From NCBI GenBank assembly GCA_039519185.1, contig CM076850.1, positions 161,740,462 to 161,804,461 of the forward strand: a DNA stretch of 64,000 nt. The letters are read 5' to 3'. Below the pieces are notes generated by a model. That model saw only the letters and a program-made list of their open reading frames with translations. It did no database searches and was not told the DNA's origin. The stretch is from Astragalus membranaceus. Lineage: Eukaryota > Streptophyta > Magnoliopsida > Fabales > Fabaceae. Below are positions 1 to 10,000 of this stretch, piece after piece (the stretch's first letter is position 1; the number at the start of each line of letters is the position of its first letter). The position numbers and the translations under genes were made by a program.

Positions 1-147
1 ATCGTGGTGAAGCTACCACCACAGCAGGAGTAGCCAGAGTCTTCTCTATCGGGGTCGTGCCCATTCCTTTTCTAGCCTGGGCAGTCTCGATCTTGTCAGC
101 CAGCTGGCGTTGATAAGCAGCAAACTTCGAAACATGCGACACCGAAT
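1..147 (-). other. Open stretch with splice acceptor at window edge, identity unknown
   Basis: On the minus strand a good acceptor (TTTTCTTGCAG) ends at 148 and is followed by an open frame running off the window. The frame is rich in Ala, Gln and Lys and contains KFAAYQRQLADKIETAQ. Its phase would fit the preceding RIT1 exon, which ends with one spare base. However, the peptide does not resemble the RIT1 C-terminal region I would expect next. It may be the next exon, a diverged exon, or a transposon gag-like fragment inside an intron. I cannot choose between these. Confidence 0.25.
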
Positions 148-346
148 CTGCAAGAAAATAGCAAAGGAGATCAATACCGAAGTCAAAAATCCCATAGCTT
201 TATAAATGTAAATGATGCAATGTCCTGATTTCGTTCAACAAATCATCTGCTTTCTAAAAATGCCATTGCAAAGTCAAGAGGATTGGGAATCTGTAAAAAG
301 AAAGACACCATAAGAATATAAAAGGGAATCAACTAACTCAGCATAC

Positions 347-1672
347 CGAATTGAGACGCGCCAATCGCCAAACCTTCAGAAGGCTCAATGTCAACTTTAA
401 TATTTGCAATGTCCGAAGCTGGTGAGGGCTCCTTATATGAAAGGTAATCCAAATTGAGGGGTTTAGCTTTGATTTGTGGTGCAGTTTCCCCTGTATAAGC
501 ACGATGTACCTTACTCCTTTCAACTATATCAATGACCTTCTGGTTACACACATCTGGACTTGAGTATATAAGATCATAAACATGATTCCAGAAGAGAGTT
601 GGAGATAAACCCCTAGCCCAACTTTTTTCATCGTCTCCAGCACCTGGTATGTAATTCCAGCTAAACATAGAGGTACTCCTATATTGGCTTAGGCCAATCC
701 ATGAAGATGCAGACATAAGTATGATAGGTGTGAAATTCCAAGAATCGTGGTGAGGGACTTTATATATCCCGATGACAGACTTGTGAGAAATCCATAGAGG
801 GCGTAAGGGTTTCTTCAAGCAAGTAGCAAGAGCAGCAATGTCAGCTTTAGCAGCACTTACTTTAAGCTGTTCAGTCCACTCATCCAACTTAGCCTCAATG
901 GAAGCCTTTTCGATTTGGGAAACCCACACTGGTAGATGCAAGGAGCAATCCCAATCACAAGAGACACCTTTAGAATTCTCAGCACGTCCATTATCAGAAC
1001 CATCAGAATCCTGCTTTAAGAAAGGCAACAACAAAATTACAAAATCAAAGAGTTAATTCAATCAGGAGGAAGCATATAATAAAAAAAAAGTGAGCAGAGT
1101 AGGATTCTCACATGTTGAACCTTTTGTGATGCAGCATCAGTATTGAGGTCCCTTCTGAAATGAGCAATTGCCCGATTGAAAACACAGGTCCATATGGGTA
1201 TGGTTTTGGACAAGCTATCAGGGAAACGCTTTTTACTACGAGTAGAATCAACTATGATACAACCACCCTTCCGTCCTGCCCAATTGAATTAACGCATAAA
1301 AATGTCATCTTTAATGAATATTATTTAAGTTATTTAGTGAGTGAGTAACACTAAATACTAAATTATTATTATTACTAATAAGAAAGTGCATAATAATATT
1401 AGTACCTACCGGCGAGGTAGGCGACGTGGAGGTTGAGGCAACCGGTGTTGAAGGAGCAGTTGTTGGTGCGGCCGGCGGCGGATTTGAAGTAACAGGCTGA
1501 ATGAAATTTGGGAGAGTACCAGTGGCCACATTGGAGGTTTCCGAGAAGAGGGAGTTGTGGCCATTGCTGAGAGATTTCACCAACGTAAAGAGAGTCTTCG
1601 TAGATCGATCTCAACGCATTGTACAAACTGTTGTCTCTTTGCTTGCTTAGCTTTGCCCCTCCTTCTTTCTCC

Positions 1673-1674
<2 letters not shown>
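347..1674 (-). CDS. RIT1: RIT1-type tRNA A64-2'-O-ribosylphosphate transferase (partial)
   Basis: Three exons are readable: 1410-1674, 1112-1275 and 347-1010, all with GT-AG junctions in consistent phase. They encode about 364 residues. The family adds a 2'-O-ribosyl phosphate, taken from phosphoribosyl pyrophosphate, to A64 of cytosolic initiator tRNA-Met. This keeps that tRNA out of elongation. Hallmarks seen are SLYNALRSIYEDS near residue 17, CGHWYSPKF and CYFKSA in exon 1, GGCIIVDSTRSKKRFPDS in exon 2, and LWISHKSVIGIYKVP, FSWNYIPGAGDDEKSWARGL and LFWNHVYDLI in exon 3. The start at 1674 is the first ATG after a (CT)n tract and gives MEKEGGAKLSKQ. The C-terminal part lies outside the window or in the unassigned stretch at 1-147. 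No frameshift was seen in the readable part. Confidence 0.85.

Positions 1675-1742
<68 letters not shown>
1675..1742. repeat. (CT)n / (GA)n microsatellite abutting the RIT1 start codon
   Basis: An almost pure CT tract of roughly 67 bases lies immediately upstream of the RIT1 ATG, so the transcript would carry a long GA-rich 5' leader. In the RIT1 frame it reads as Arg-Glu repeats without a stop, but there is no upstream in-frame ATG. It is probably untranslated leader or core-promoter sequence. Confidence 0.9.
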
Positions 1743-1744
<2 letters not shown>

Positions 1745-2414
1745 AAGCCAAACGCATAACCGCGGCAAATATGCTTTCTTCCGAGTAATTTTTTTGAAAA
1801 AAAAAAAACATGTACTTGGTAATTTTAACTTCCTTTTTTTATACTATTATTAGATGTCATTGTGAAACATGATTTGTGTATGCGTCAAGTAAATTTTGTA
1901 TTAGTCAAAGTCCAGTTTGTCCATTGCATGGAATCAAACCCAGAACACTAATTTAACCCAACTTTTATTTTCATGGACCAAATTGATATTTATCATTTCT
2001 TATAAACCAAATTGTTTCGAGTTTTTTGTCGGAGACCAATTTGAGTTTTTTTTTCTTTATTTTTTATATAGTACAAAACTTATGTGGCATTATTACAATG
2101 TTGTTTATAGTGATCAAAATTTCACTATAAACAATTTGAGTTAAATTTTGTATGCTAAATTTAAAATGACAATTTATACTATTGGATACATGATTCATGT
2201 GTGGATTTGTCATTTGTGATTGAAGAACATTAAAAATAACACTCAAGAAACTTCACTTGAGTTTTGTTAGTTTAGTTGTTCTTCATTTGATTAACTATAT
2301 GAACCACCCAAAAAATTCTTGGGATTAAGGAATGAATACAACTATAAAACAGGTACTAATAAATTCTACAACATCTTTTAGAAATAAGTACAAAGCAAGC
2401 AACTTGAAGGTATT
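1743..2414. other. Intergenic AT-rich spacer
   Basis: This lies between the divergent-side upstream region of RIT1 and the 3' end of the senescence-domain gene. It is AT-rich with homopolymer runs. I see no supported gene, tRNA or element boundary. The last 100 or so bases are likely the 3' UTR of the neighbouring minus-strand gene. Confidence 0.6.
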
Positions 2415-4149
2415 TTAGTGCTTAAAACTTGTATTTTTGACAGCATTTTTGAGTACGCCACTAGTTGCTGAAGAAGCTGGATTAATGGCCTTTCGTATCT
2501 TAAAGACATTCCAAGCAGTGTTAGCAGCATGTCCAGCTGTTGCAAATACATGCTCTGTAGCTTCCCCTGCATTTTCCCCATACCTGTTGGATGCATGAAT
2601 GCAGTCAAATGTGAATCATAATATATTAGCAAACCACCAAGTAAATTCCATTCAAGATTTTATTCATAATCTTATTGACACTTGTTTTGACCATATGAGA
2701 CTTCCAGCATTTACCTGTTAGAGACCATTCTGGATGCAGCTTTAGAAGTGGCAGATAGAGTTTGTTTTTCAGCTGCTTCAGCTGCATCAAGAACTTTGTC
2801 TGCAGCATCAAAAGAGAACTAGAGAAGTCAAGATAATGTTGCTTATTTGTAAGAAGGAATCATAAACAATACTGAACATAAAGAGTGCTGTTATGAATTG
2901 TTTTGACAATAACACTGACACTTCGGATCGAAGACGTATTTGGTGTCTGACACGTGTCGCCAACATTGACACTTCAAATATTTTCATTTTTCAAATTAAA
3001 ACCATTGTTTACATGTATGTGTCGGTGTTGTGTCCGGTGTTTGTCTCGGTGCTTCACAACTTTTATTTACTTACTAACTGCATCAAGGGAAGCCAACAAA
3101 ACCTCTCCAGGAAGCATCCTTAGGAATGCCTTTCCTGGTTGGGATTTAACCAAAGGGCCCATCACTTTTCCACTAACTATACCAACACCACTAAGCAAAG
3201 ATTTGCTCAAGTTTTCTGTCATCTTGGACAGCTTCCTTGCACTACATTGTAAATTGTAAATACAAATAAAAAAGACAATTATTAGTAACTCCTAATCATT
3301 CACATGTGCATAAAATATTAATTGTGGTTTATGTGTCCACTCCAATAGTGTCATTTTTTGGTATATACCGTTTGAGGTTTTTATTGATCTTGTTCTTCTT
3401 TGAGGCACTGGCAGTCTTGTTCTTCATACCTTCCCTTGCCACAACACCATTTTTCTCATCTTCACAACCATTTAGAATCTTTTCTCCTCCTTTCTGGACC
3501 TAATTACAAAAATGTTATTAACACAGAAAATAATGACTAGCCTTAAATTGCTCTACTAATTAATTTGAGAGTAAAAGAAAACCTTGTTGGTGTAAGCATT
3601 GCTGCAGATGAAAATACCCTTCACAATATGACCAGTCCCTCCAGCAATAAGTTTAGACAAAAAATGATTGTAATCTTCAACCCTAGGAGCAAACTCCTTC
3701 CAATCAAGATCATTCTTGTTACTAATTTTCAACCCGGAAAAGCAACAATGTTCCTTCAGAAACGAATCCAGATAACCCAAACTTCCAAAGCTATCTTCTG
3801 AGAAGGTCACACCATAGCTAAGAGGCTCACCATCATTCACTGGCAATGAAAACAAGTAATGGAAAGCATCTAGCTTCACTACTGGTTCATCTTTAGTCAA
3901 AGGCCATTGAAGATCATCTCCTACTTTTATAACTGTAGCAAGAGATACATTCTCATCTAATGTTTTGATGATCATGAAGTGACCTTGACCTAGTTCAAGT
4001 GCTTCTCCTTCATCCATTAGATGAATTTTACATTCTGATATTTGTATTAGAACTTCTTGTTTGAGGTTTTTAGGTTTTGCATATTCTTCAACACTTTCGG
4101 GTATGGAGGTTTCCGTTGGTGAGCTAGAGCCATGGAAACAGCACCCCAT
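2415..4149 (-). CDS. Senescence/dehydration-associated protein (spartin/ERD7-like)
   Basis: Five exons (3583-4149, 3369-3499, 3075-3241, 2715-2799, 2415-2583) with GT-AG introns and matching phases give 372 residues and a TAA stop. The N-terminal region (about 30-185) contains the family's DEGEALELGQGHF and VGDDLQWPLTKDEPVVKLD blocks. The C-terminal senescence domain (about 200-370) has ARKLSKMTENLSKSLLSGV, GPLVKSQPGKAFLRMLPGE and a helical Ala-rich segment NKVLDAAEAAEKQTL. The protein starts MGCCFHG, so Gly2 and Cys3/Cys4 could be lipid-modified (inference). Members of this plant family are induced by dehydration, cold and senescence, and bind or remodel membrane lipids in several plants. 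The third intron holds a dispersed repeat (2906-3057). The gene appears intact. Confidence 0.9.
2906..3057 (-). repeat. Dispersed GTGTC-rich repeat inside an intron
   Basis: A segment of about 150 bp rich in GTGTC/GACAC words lies in the intron between exons 3 and 4 of the senescence-domain gene. A clearly related copy in the other orientation occurs at 56383-56545, inside the intron of a captured transporter fragment. Shared blocks include GAAGCACCGA at one end and TGAAGTGTC in the middle. No clean terminal inverted repeat or target duplication was found, so the class (MITE or other) is open. Confidence 0.6.
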
Positions 4150-4534
4150 TACTGTTTTGGTAGCTGCCGTTGCTTTCTATTTTTTGGAGTGGAAGTGTTT
4201 GATGGAGAATGGGAGATAAAGGTAAAAAGGAAGTCTTTGTTAACGTGGATTCTTTTGTTCGTTGCTTTATTTTGTTCCTGATGAATGGTGTTAAGGTGTG
4301 ATAACAGTACCATTACTTTCGGTGGAATGTATTATAAAGAAAAAAATAGAGATGTTGTTGAAAAATGTGTAATAGCCTAATGTAACCTAATAGTATTAGC
4401 ATTCCAGCTTGCCCTCACTCCTCGGGTCTAGTGTGAAACCAAAGACTTTTAGGCTGTTTTTTTTCTCTGCCCCTCCTATACCATCTACCCCAAAATGACT
4501 AAATTGACGAAACTATCCCTTAAATCTACAAAAT

Positions 4535-4790
4535 TTCTGGAAATACCTCAAATCCAGATAAACCCGGAAGGATGTTTTTTTGATTTTCCGGAAATATTGC
4601 GTTTTACGGTATTTCCGGAACACATTTTACATTCCGGAAATACAGTAAAATGCAATGTTTCCGGAAAATCAAAAAAACATACTTCCGGATTTATCTAGCT
4701 TTGAGGTATTTCCGGAAATCCCTCAATATTGTCTTCCAAATTTATCCCAATTTGATGTATTTCCGGAAATCTCTTAAAATTGTCTTTTGA
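4535..4790. repeat. Subterminal array of TTCCGGAAAT palindromes with long foldback
   Basis: About ten exact or near copies of the self-complementary word ATTTCCGGAAAT occur here, and four more at 5628-5710 near the other end of the element. Between roughly 4565 and 4697 the sequence folds into a near-perfect hairpin: CGGAAGGATG...TTTTCCGGAAATATTGCG pairs with TGCAATGTTTCCGGAAAATC...CATACTTCCG. By analogy with other transposons these may be transposase-binding sites (inference). Confidence 0.85.
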
Positions 4791-4925
4791 ATTTATCATA
4801 TAATATGGTATTTCTGGAGTGCAAAAATAAAAAATGAAACATTTATTTGATTAATTAAAAACGCCTTCTACATTGATTTAAAATAACATATTGCAACAAC
4901 AAACAAAATGAAAACATAATAGAAA

Positions 4926-5144
4926 CTACTGAGATGGTGGAGTGAAACGACGAAGGATCTCAGCGACGGTCCTTCTGGTTTCGACGTATAAATGCAGATA
5001 ACCCTTCCATTTAAAGATAACACGAATGACCATCATGGCTTGGACGTCATCGTCGTTGTTGACATCCATTGCAGACCAGTGCACACGTCCATTAATCCAA
5101 GCTAGTTTTCGATAAATTACACTAATTATTTCATGCTCGTCCAC
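4926..5144 (-). pseudogene. MULE N-terminal-domain-like remnant
   Basis: A 72-residue minus-strand frame contains HWSAMDVNNDDDVQAM, YLHLYVETRR and RRFTPPSQ before a stop. The pattern 'acidic DDDV - hydrophobic - ELYVE-like' resembles the short N-terminal domain that precedes plant MULE transposases. Only this piece remains; the zinc-binding and catalytic domains are absent. It lies inside element 4452-5819 and points away from the plant mobile domain remnant on the other strand. The assignment is from pattern memory and is moderately uncertain. Confidence 0.5.
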
Positions 5145-5161
5145 CTATTTCGGGCCCACGT

Positions 5162-5498
5162 CCATCTCCGGAGTTCATAGTACAGCAGCTGATGTTCTAT
5201 CAGTCCCCAGCGCGGGCTTTCAGGGACAGCGGTCGACGGACACCTATCCAAGGTGCTTGTGATGACGAGTACCTACTGGTACTTGCAGGTGTCCATTCCC
5301 CGCCTGACTCCGGCTCCGCCTTCACCTCCAGCTCCGCCTTCGCCTCCAGAGGATGTTGGTCCACTTCCCTTAGAGTCCAGGATGGAGAGAGCAGCTAGGC
5401 ATGTCCAGGATGTCTATGATAGTCTTTTGGTAGTCGGCGGCATTCCTAGAGATGTCTATGATAGTCTGTTGGCTGCTTTACAGCTTTTGGACATTTAG
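5162..5498 (+). pseudogene. Plant mobile domain (PMD) protein C-terminal remnant
   Basis: Two overlapping plus-strand frames must be joined by a frameshift near 5275 to make sense: FRDSGRRTPIQGACDDEYL followed by WYLQVSIPRLTPAPPSPP. The second frame continues with a Pro-rich linker and a helical tail (ERAARHVQDVYDSLLVVGG) and stops at 5498. A WY-x-VS-x-PR-x-P motif followed by proline repeats is typical of the C-terminus of transposon-borne plant mobile domain (MAIN-like) proteins. It is a decayed fragment, not a functional gene. Confidence 0.5.
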
Positions 5499-5828
5499 TT
5501 GTATTACTTTTTGTATTTTTACTGTATTGATACTGTATTATTATTGTTTATTAGTTTAGCGAGTTTCGTTACATTTAATTATTTCGCGCAATTGATTGTT
5601 TTTAATTTAAAAGTATATTTTTTTTAAAAGCTTCCGAAAATACACATATTTCCGTAAGGCGGAAATATGGGTTTTCCGGAAATACCTTTTTGAGGTATTT
5701 TCGGAAGCCATTTCGAAAATTTTTTAAAAAAAAATTATTAACGAAAAACTAGGGGTATTTTGGGAATTTATGGTAAAATGGGGGTATGGGGTACAATGGG
5801 AGGGTAAAAAAAAACTGCCAGACTTTTA

Positions 5829-6419
5829 TTGCCCCTTCTGCACATTGAACCTGTATTATTTTCCCTCCTTTGTTGATTATTGCCCCCTGCTGACATAGTT
5901 CAACGAGCCGGTTTGATGGCTCGGTGCTTTGGCCAAGAGAAAGACATGTCTTATGTACTTGGGAGCGTAGAAGTGTGAGGGTACCTTTGGGATTTTAAAA
6001 AATTGGGGATGTGTGAGGAATAAATGGAGGTGTTTAATAAGTACGGGTCTTTAAAAAATCAGGTTGGTCCGCTCGGCCCGATGACCCAATTTTTTAGATT
6101 GGGCTAAGCTAAGATTCTATTTTTGACAAAAAAAACACAATAAATTCTGTAAAACACACTTTATCTTCATATTTTCTTTTATTGAAATTCAATAGATCCT
6201 TGGACCAAAAAAAAAATTCAATAGATCCCACATAAATTTAGCAAAAAATCATTTGAATTTCAATAAAAAAAAAGTGAATGTATTGCTAGCATTTTCTTAT
6301 TATATTATCAATTTTAATGTTTTATGTAATTGTTAACACAGTCAAATCTATTTAATTAATGGTTCTTTTCATTCCTAACTGCTTCGGTTTGGTCCTTCAA
6401 ATAACTGGTGTTTGAAACC
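5829..6419. other. Intergenic spacer without recognised content
   Basis: AT-rich DNA between two transposable elements. No supported coding, RNA or repeat feature was seen. Confidence 0.6.
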
Positions 6420-6431
6420 GCAGTGGGACAG

Positions 6432-6653
6432 GGACCCGGATCCTCTCCAGTCACTTCCCCTCTAGTCACTCCATTCGACTGCTTCAGAGCCGTCCGATTA
6501 AGATCGGACGGCACAGATTTCAAAAACAGTGTTTCCACTTTATTTAATAAAAAATCCGACTTTGAAATCTGTACCATCCGATCTTAATCGGACGGCTCTG
6601 AAGCAGTCGAATGGAGTGACGGGAGGGGAATTGACTGGAGAGGATCCGGGTCC
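6432..6653. mobile_element. Foldback MITE (222 bp)
   Basis: Near-perfect inverted arms of about 93 bp (6432-6524 and 6561-6653) begin GGACCCGGATCCTCTCCAGT and close on a short AT-rich loop. The whole is flanked by the 12-bp direct repeat GCAGTGGGACAG (6420-6431 and 6654-6665). Twelve bases is longer than the 9 bp of Mutator-type insertions, so the superfamily is not certain. There is no coding capacity. It lies downstream of the glucosylceramide synthase gene. Confidence 0.85.
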
Positions 6654-7071
6654 GCAGTGGGACAGCTTCAAACGCGCGACCAACAGACATTGCACATTGT
6701 AGCTTTAAAGTAGACGTCGCTTGAAACGTGGAAACAAACAGGCTAGAAGCCTGTAATGTATTTCAAGTGCGAATGGGACACGAACAATGTGAATCGCTAA
6801 CTGATATAAAACATTGCAACTTTTTAGTAAAGTTTTACATAATTAAATCAAATAACTGTTACAATTACAAAATGAAGCCCAGGGGGGAGACTTGGGCTGA
6901 AAAATGGATTGAATGGATAATGAAAAAATGGAACTAGGATTCCTACCACCACAATCTAAAACAATCATGAATGAATGCACTAAACAATAAATGTGATCAA
7001 TTTGATCTACCAACACCCATGCTTTCCAAGTGGGGCAAAGAGAGAATTAGACAGCTGCATGAAGCTCTTTG

Positions 7072-10000
7072 TTAGTTATCAAATTTTTTTGGCTGATGCC
7101 ATTGTGCCAGGCTTCTGGACAAACAACTGAGAAATGAACTTCTAGTAGGCATCCCTCTCTTTCCGTATAAATGTTTCCCTCCCAAGTCTGTGATAATTGG
7201 ACTCATATCCTTGCTTCTTTGAGTTCTTTCAATCTGCAGAATATACAATTATACTTTTTTGGCTGAGAAAAAAGTTGTAAAGAAATGAAGTCAGAGATGA
7301 GATAAAGCCTTGACCAACTTACCTTGATAACTTTTCCATGTTTTAAATAGTAGTGAATACCAGACCAATTGATAGATTGAGAAAAATGAGACCGAAATGC
7401 AGATAAGGGGTATAGAAAGTTATCCACCACCAATGCAATGAACACCTGCTCAAATGAAATCACTTTCTACCTTTAGCAACTAGTAATCGAGCATATTTCA
7501 CATCCCTAGTGGCATAACATTTTTATTTATATTCCTACGTAGGTTTTTTCCGATAGATGAGTTCATGCATTACTTTCTCTATTCTATGTATCCTTGTCGT
7601 CGTGGCAGGTAACCCATGTAAGACCTATGTCAGTTCATGCTAGCCAAGTTTGGTTCAATCTAATTTTTCTATCACTATTTACAAATATGTGGAATCATAA
7701 AGCACTACATTCTTCAACTTGAACTAACTCTACAAATTTGGCAGCATACAAGGTGATAGAGATTTACTCAATTCTCGGGAAGGATTCAATTGTCAATACT
7801 ACAGAATAAATGTACAAGACATCTAGGATAAACATTATTAAAACCTATTCACATAAAAAGCAGACAAGAAAAAATACTTACAAGACACCAATTATAGGAT
7901 GCAAGAGAAAGTTGTGGTGCCTCTGGAGACAGCATGTTGCATAGATGAACTTCTACCCTTGTCAAGTTCCACATTGAAAGAAGTTCCACAAGAGTGCATA
8001 TTGCTTGGAAGGTCACCAGTGATAACCCTGGAAAAGGCAAGTGTCAAAATGAAGGAACTGAAATTGTAAGATTAATGGAGAAAATAGTCTCAGTAATGCA
8101 GTTATTTTTATTTTCGTTTTCACAAACCTTATCTATTCATTGTTAAATACATAAATGTCAGGAGAAGAAATGCAACTTGTAACAATGGGGAAGATAAACT
8201 TAGTGTTGGATTTAAATGCCACTTGTCGTCTAAATGCATCATTGGAACACAAATAAACCATGCCATAAGATTACAGCTGACAAACAGACACAGATCTGAT
8301 TTGTCTGTTTTATTTTAACAACTCGCATAGGTCATAAGGTAGTAAAATAATAACAAACAAAAATCTCTCAAATTGCTTATCGGTGTCATTATAAATTCCA
8401 TATAATGATAAATAAAAAATAAAAAAATTCCACACAAGCATTATTCCTGAATGAAAGAAAACACAACAGTTTCCGTTTTGGATATATAGCTTGAGAGAAT
8501 CATCATAAATAGAGATTCTAACACTGCAAATAAGCTGAAAAATAACTCTTATTCAGCATCAGAATCCTGCCAAATTTTTCTATGAATCAACAATAAAATC
8601 CGACCTAAAAAGGAATAATGTGCTCACCAGCAGAAGTATAGGCCATTCCTTCAAGTGGGTACCCCTTATTATAAAATCTTAATGCTGCGGCAATATGAAT
8701 TATTGCCATAACATATGGTGCTACAAATCCCCATGACAAATAGCAGTGAGTAGCAAACAAAGCACGGTTCATCAACCAGTTAACATTTGTTGTATATGAC
8801 TCCAAAACGAATGTCTGTTTCCGCAAGTAATTCCAGTATCTATATGTTTGAAAAAACTAAATTATTAAAAATGCAAGGAAATTTTATACTCAGGTGAGTA
8901 ATAATCACAAACCTTCCAAAATTAAGATCACTTGCAAGGGGGTGTGGGAAGACGGCAACTGGGGGAGAAGTAATAAGTCTTTTATGAGCCCCTTCAAAAG
9001 ACAACATTATAGCAATTGTTAGAATCTTAGGATTATTATTCTTTTAGGAGACTTCTACTTATTGTAGTCTTGTGAAGCTGGGATTGTAATAAAATTCACT
9101 ACAATAGTATTTGCCTAGATTATTAGTATAAATATGGGAATGATTAATATAATAAATAGGAATGTTAGTCTATTATGTCCTTTCCATGGAACATTTACAA
9201 ATATCAAAGACAGAAGGATTTTATTAAAAAAAGAATTGCATGGAAAGCAAGACATGGATCATTCTCTTTAATGAGTTTAATGAATAAAAGATTGCCAAAA
9301 AGAAAAGTACTTTCCACAAAACAATTGTTCTGCAAAGTAAGCATGAATAAGTATCAAGCAACTAGAAGAAAATCCTATTAGGAACAGTTACATATAATGA
9401 TCAATGTTTTTGCACTTTATATGATCAAAGTGTTAATTATATTGAGAATTTTGATAAGAGAACCAAAGATGTACCAGCTATGGCTGCAAGAGTCATATCA
9501 TCAGAATATCCACCATCTTTAAGTCCGGAGACGACACCATAACGATCTTGCCTAAAATCATCGGCATGCATCTGGAGTAAAACTAACTAGTTAAAACATA
9601 AGTTTTTCCTTCAAAGCATCAACCGAGAAAAGTTAAAAGCTACTTGCCATCATGCACCCTCCCCACAGAAAGAATGTTCTTCCACCAGTGGCAAAGCCCA
9701 TCGAACAAGGCTGCATAATAAAACAAAAAGAAAAGGATTAGCAACAAAATTGTTATATAATTTAATTAAATATTGATGTATTGTGTGATCGGAAGACAGG
9801 GGCTCAAGTTTTGGAATCAGCCTCTTGGAAATGCAAGATAAGGCTACCTACAAGAGATACACAATGATTCCAACTCTTTTATGAACTACGCTATGGCAGG
9901 AGCTCTAAAGCACTAGGTTACCCTTTTAATATTGAATTATTAAAAGTCCAGAGGAAAAGTTGTCCAATTAATTTCGTGACTTAAATCAACTTCAATTAGC

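Larger units (their letters stand above)
4452..5819. mobile_element. Mutator-like element, T-tract-terminus family, copy A (1368 bp)
   Basis: The element is bounded by the 9-bp direct repeat AGACTTTTA (4443-4451 and 5820-5828). Its ends are inverted: the left end starts GGCTGTTTTTTTTCTC and runs into CCATCTACCCC, and the right end read inwards starts GGCAGTTTTTTTTTACCC and runs into CCCATACCCCC. A 9-bp target duplication with a GG-starting terminus is the Mutator signature. Inside are a subterminal array of TTCCGGAAAT-like palindromes and, in the centre, two back-to-back coding remnants: a MULE N-terminal-like piece (minus) and a plant mobile domain C-terminus (plus). No complete transposase is present, so it is a deletion derivative. 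It is related in architecture to 62428-63659. Confidence 0.85.

Noticed and set aside
1399..1746. N-terminal extension of RIT1 by Arg-Glu repeats encoded by the GA tract
   Set aside because: The extension begins with TTG, not ATG. The ATG at 1674 gives the N-terminus expected for the family.
9175..9381. 68-codon open frame in GCS intron 9
   Set aside because: It is Lys-rich with no family match, lies between well-supported exons and has no splice context of its own. The TGTTAGAATC start nearby hinted at an LTR, but no matching end was found.
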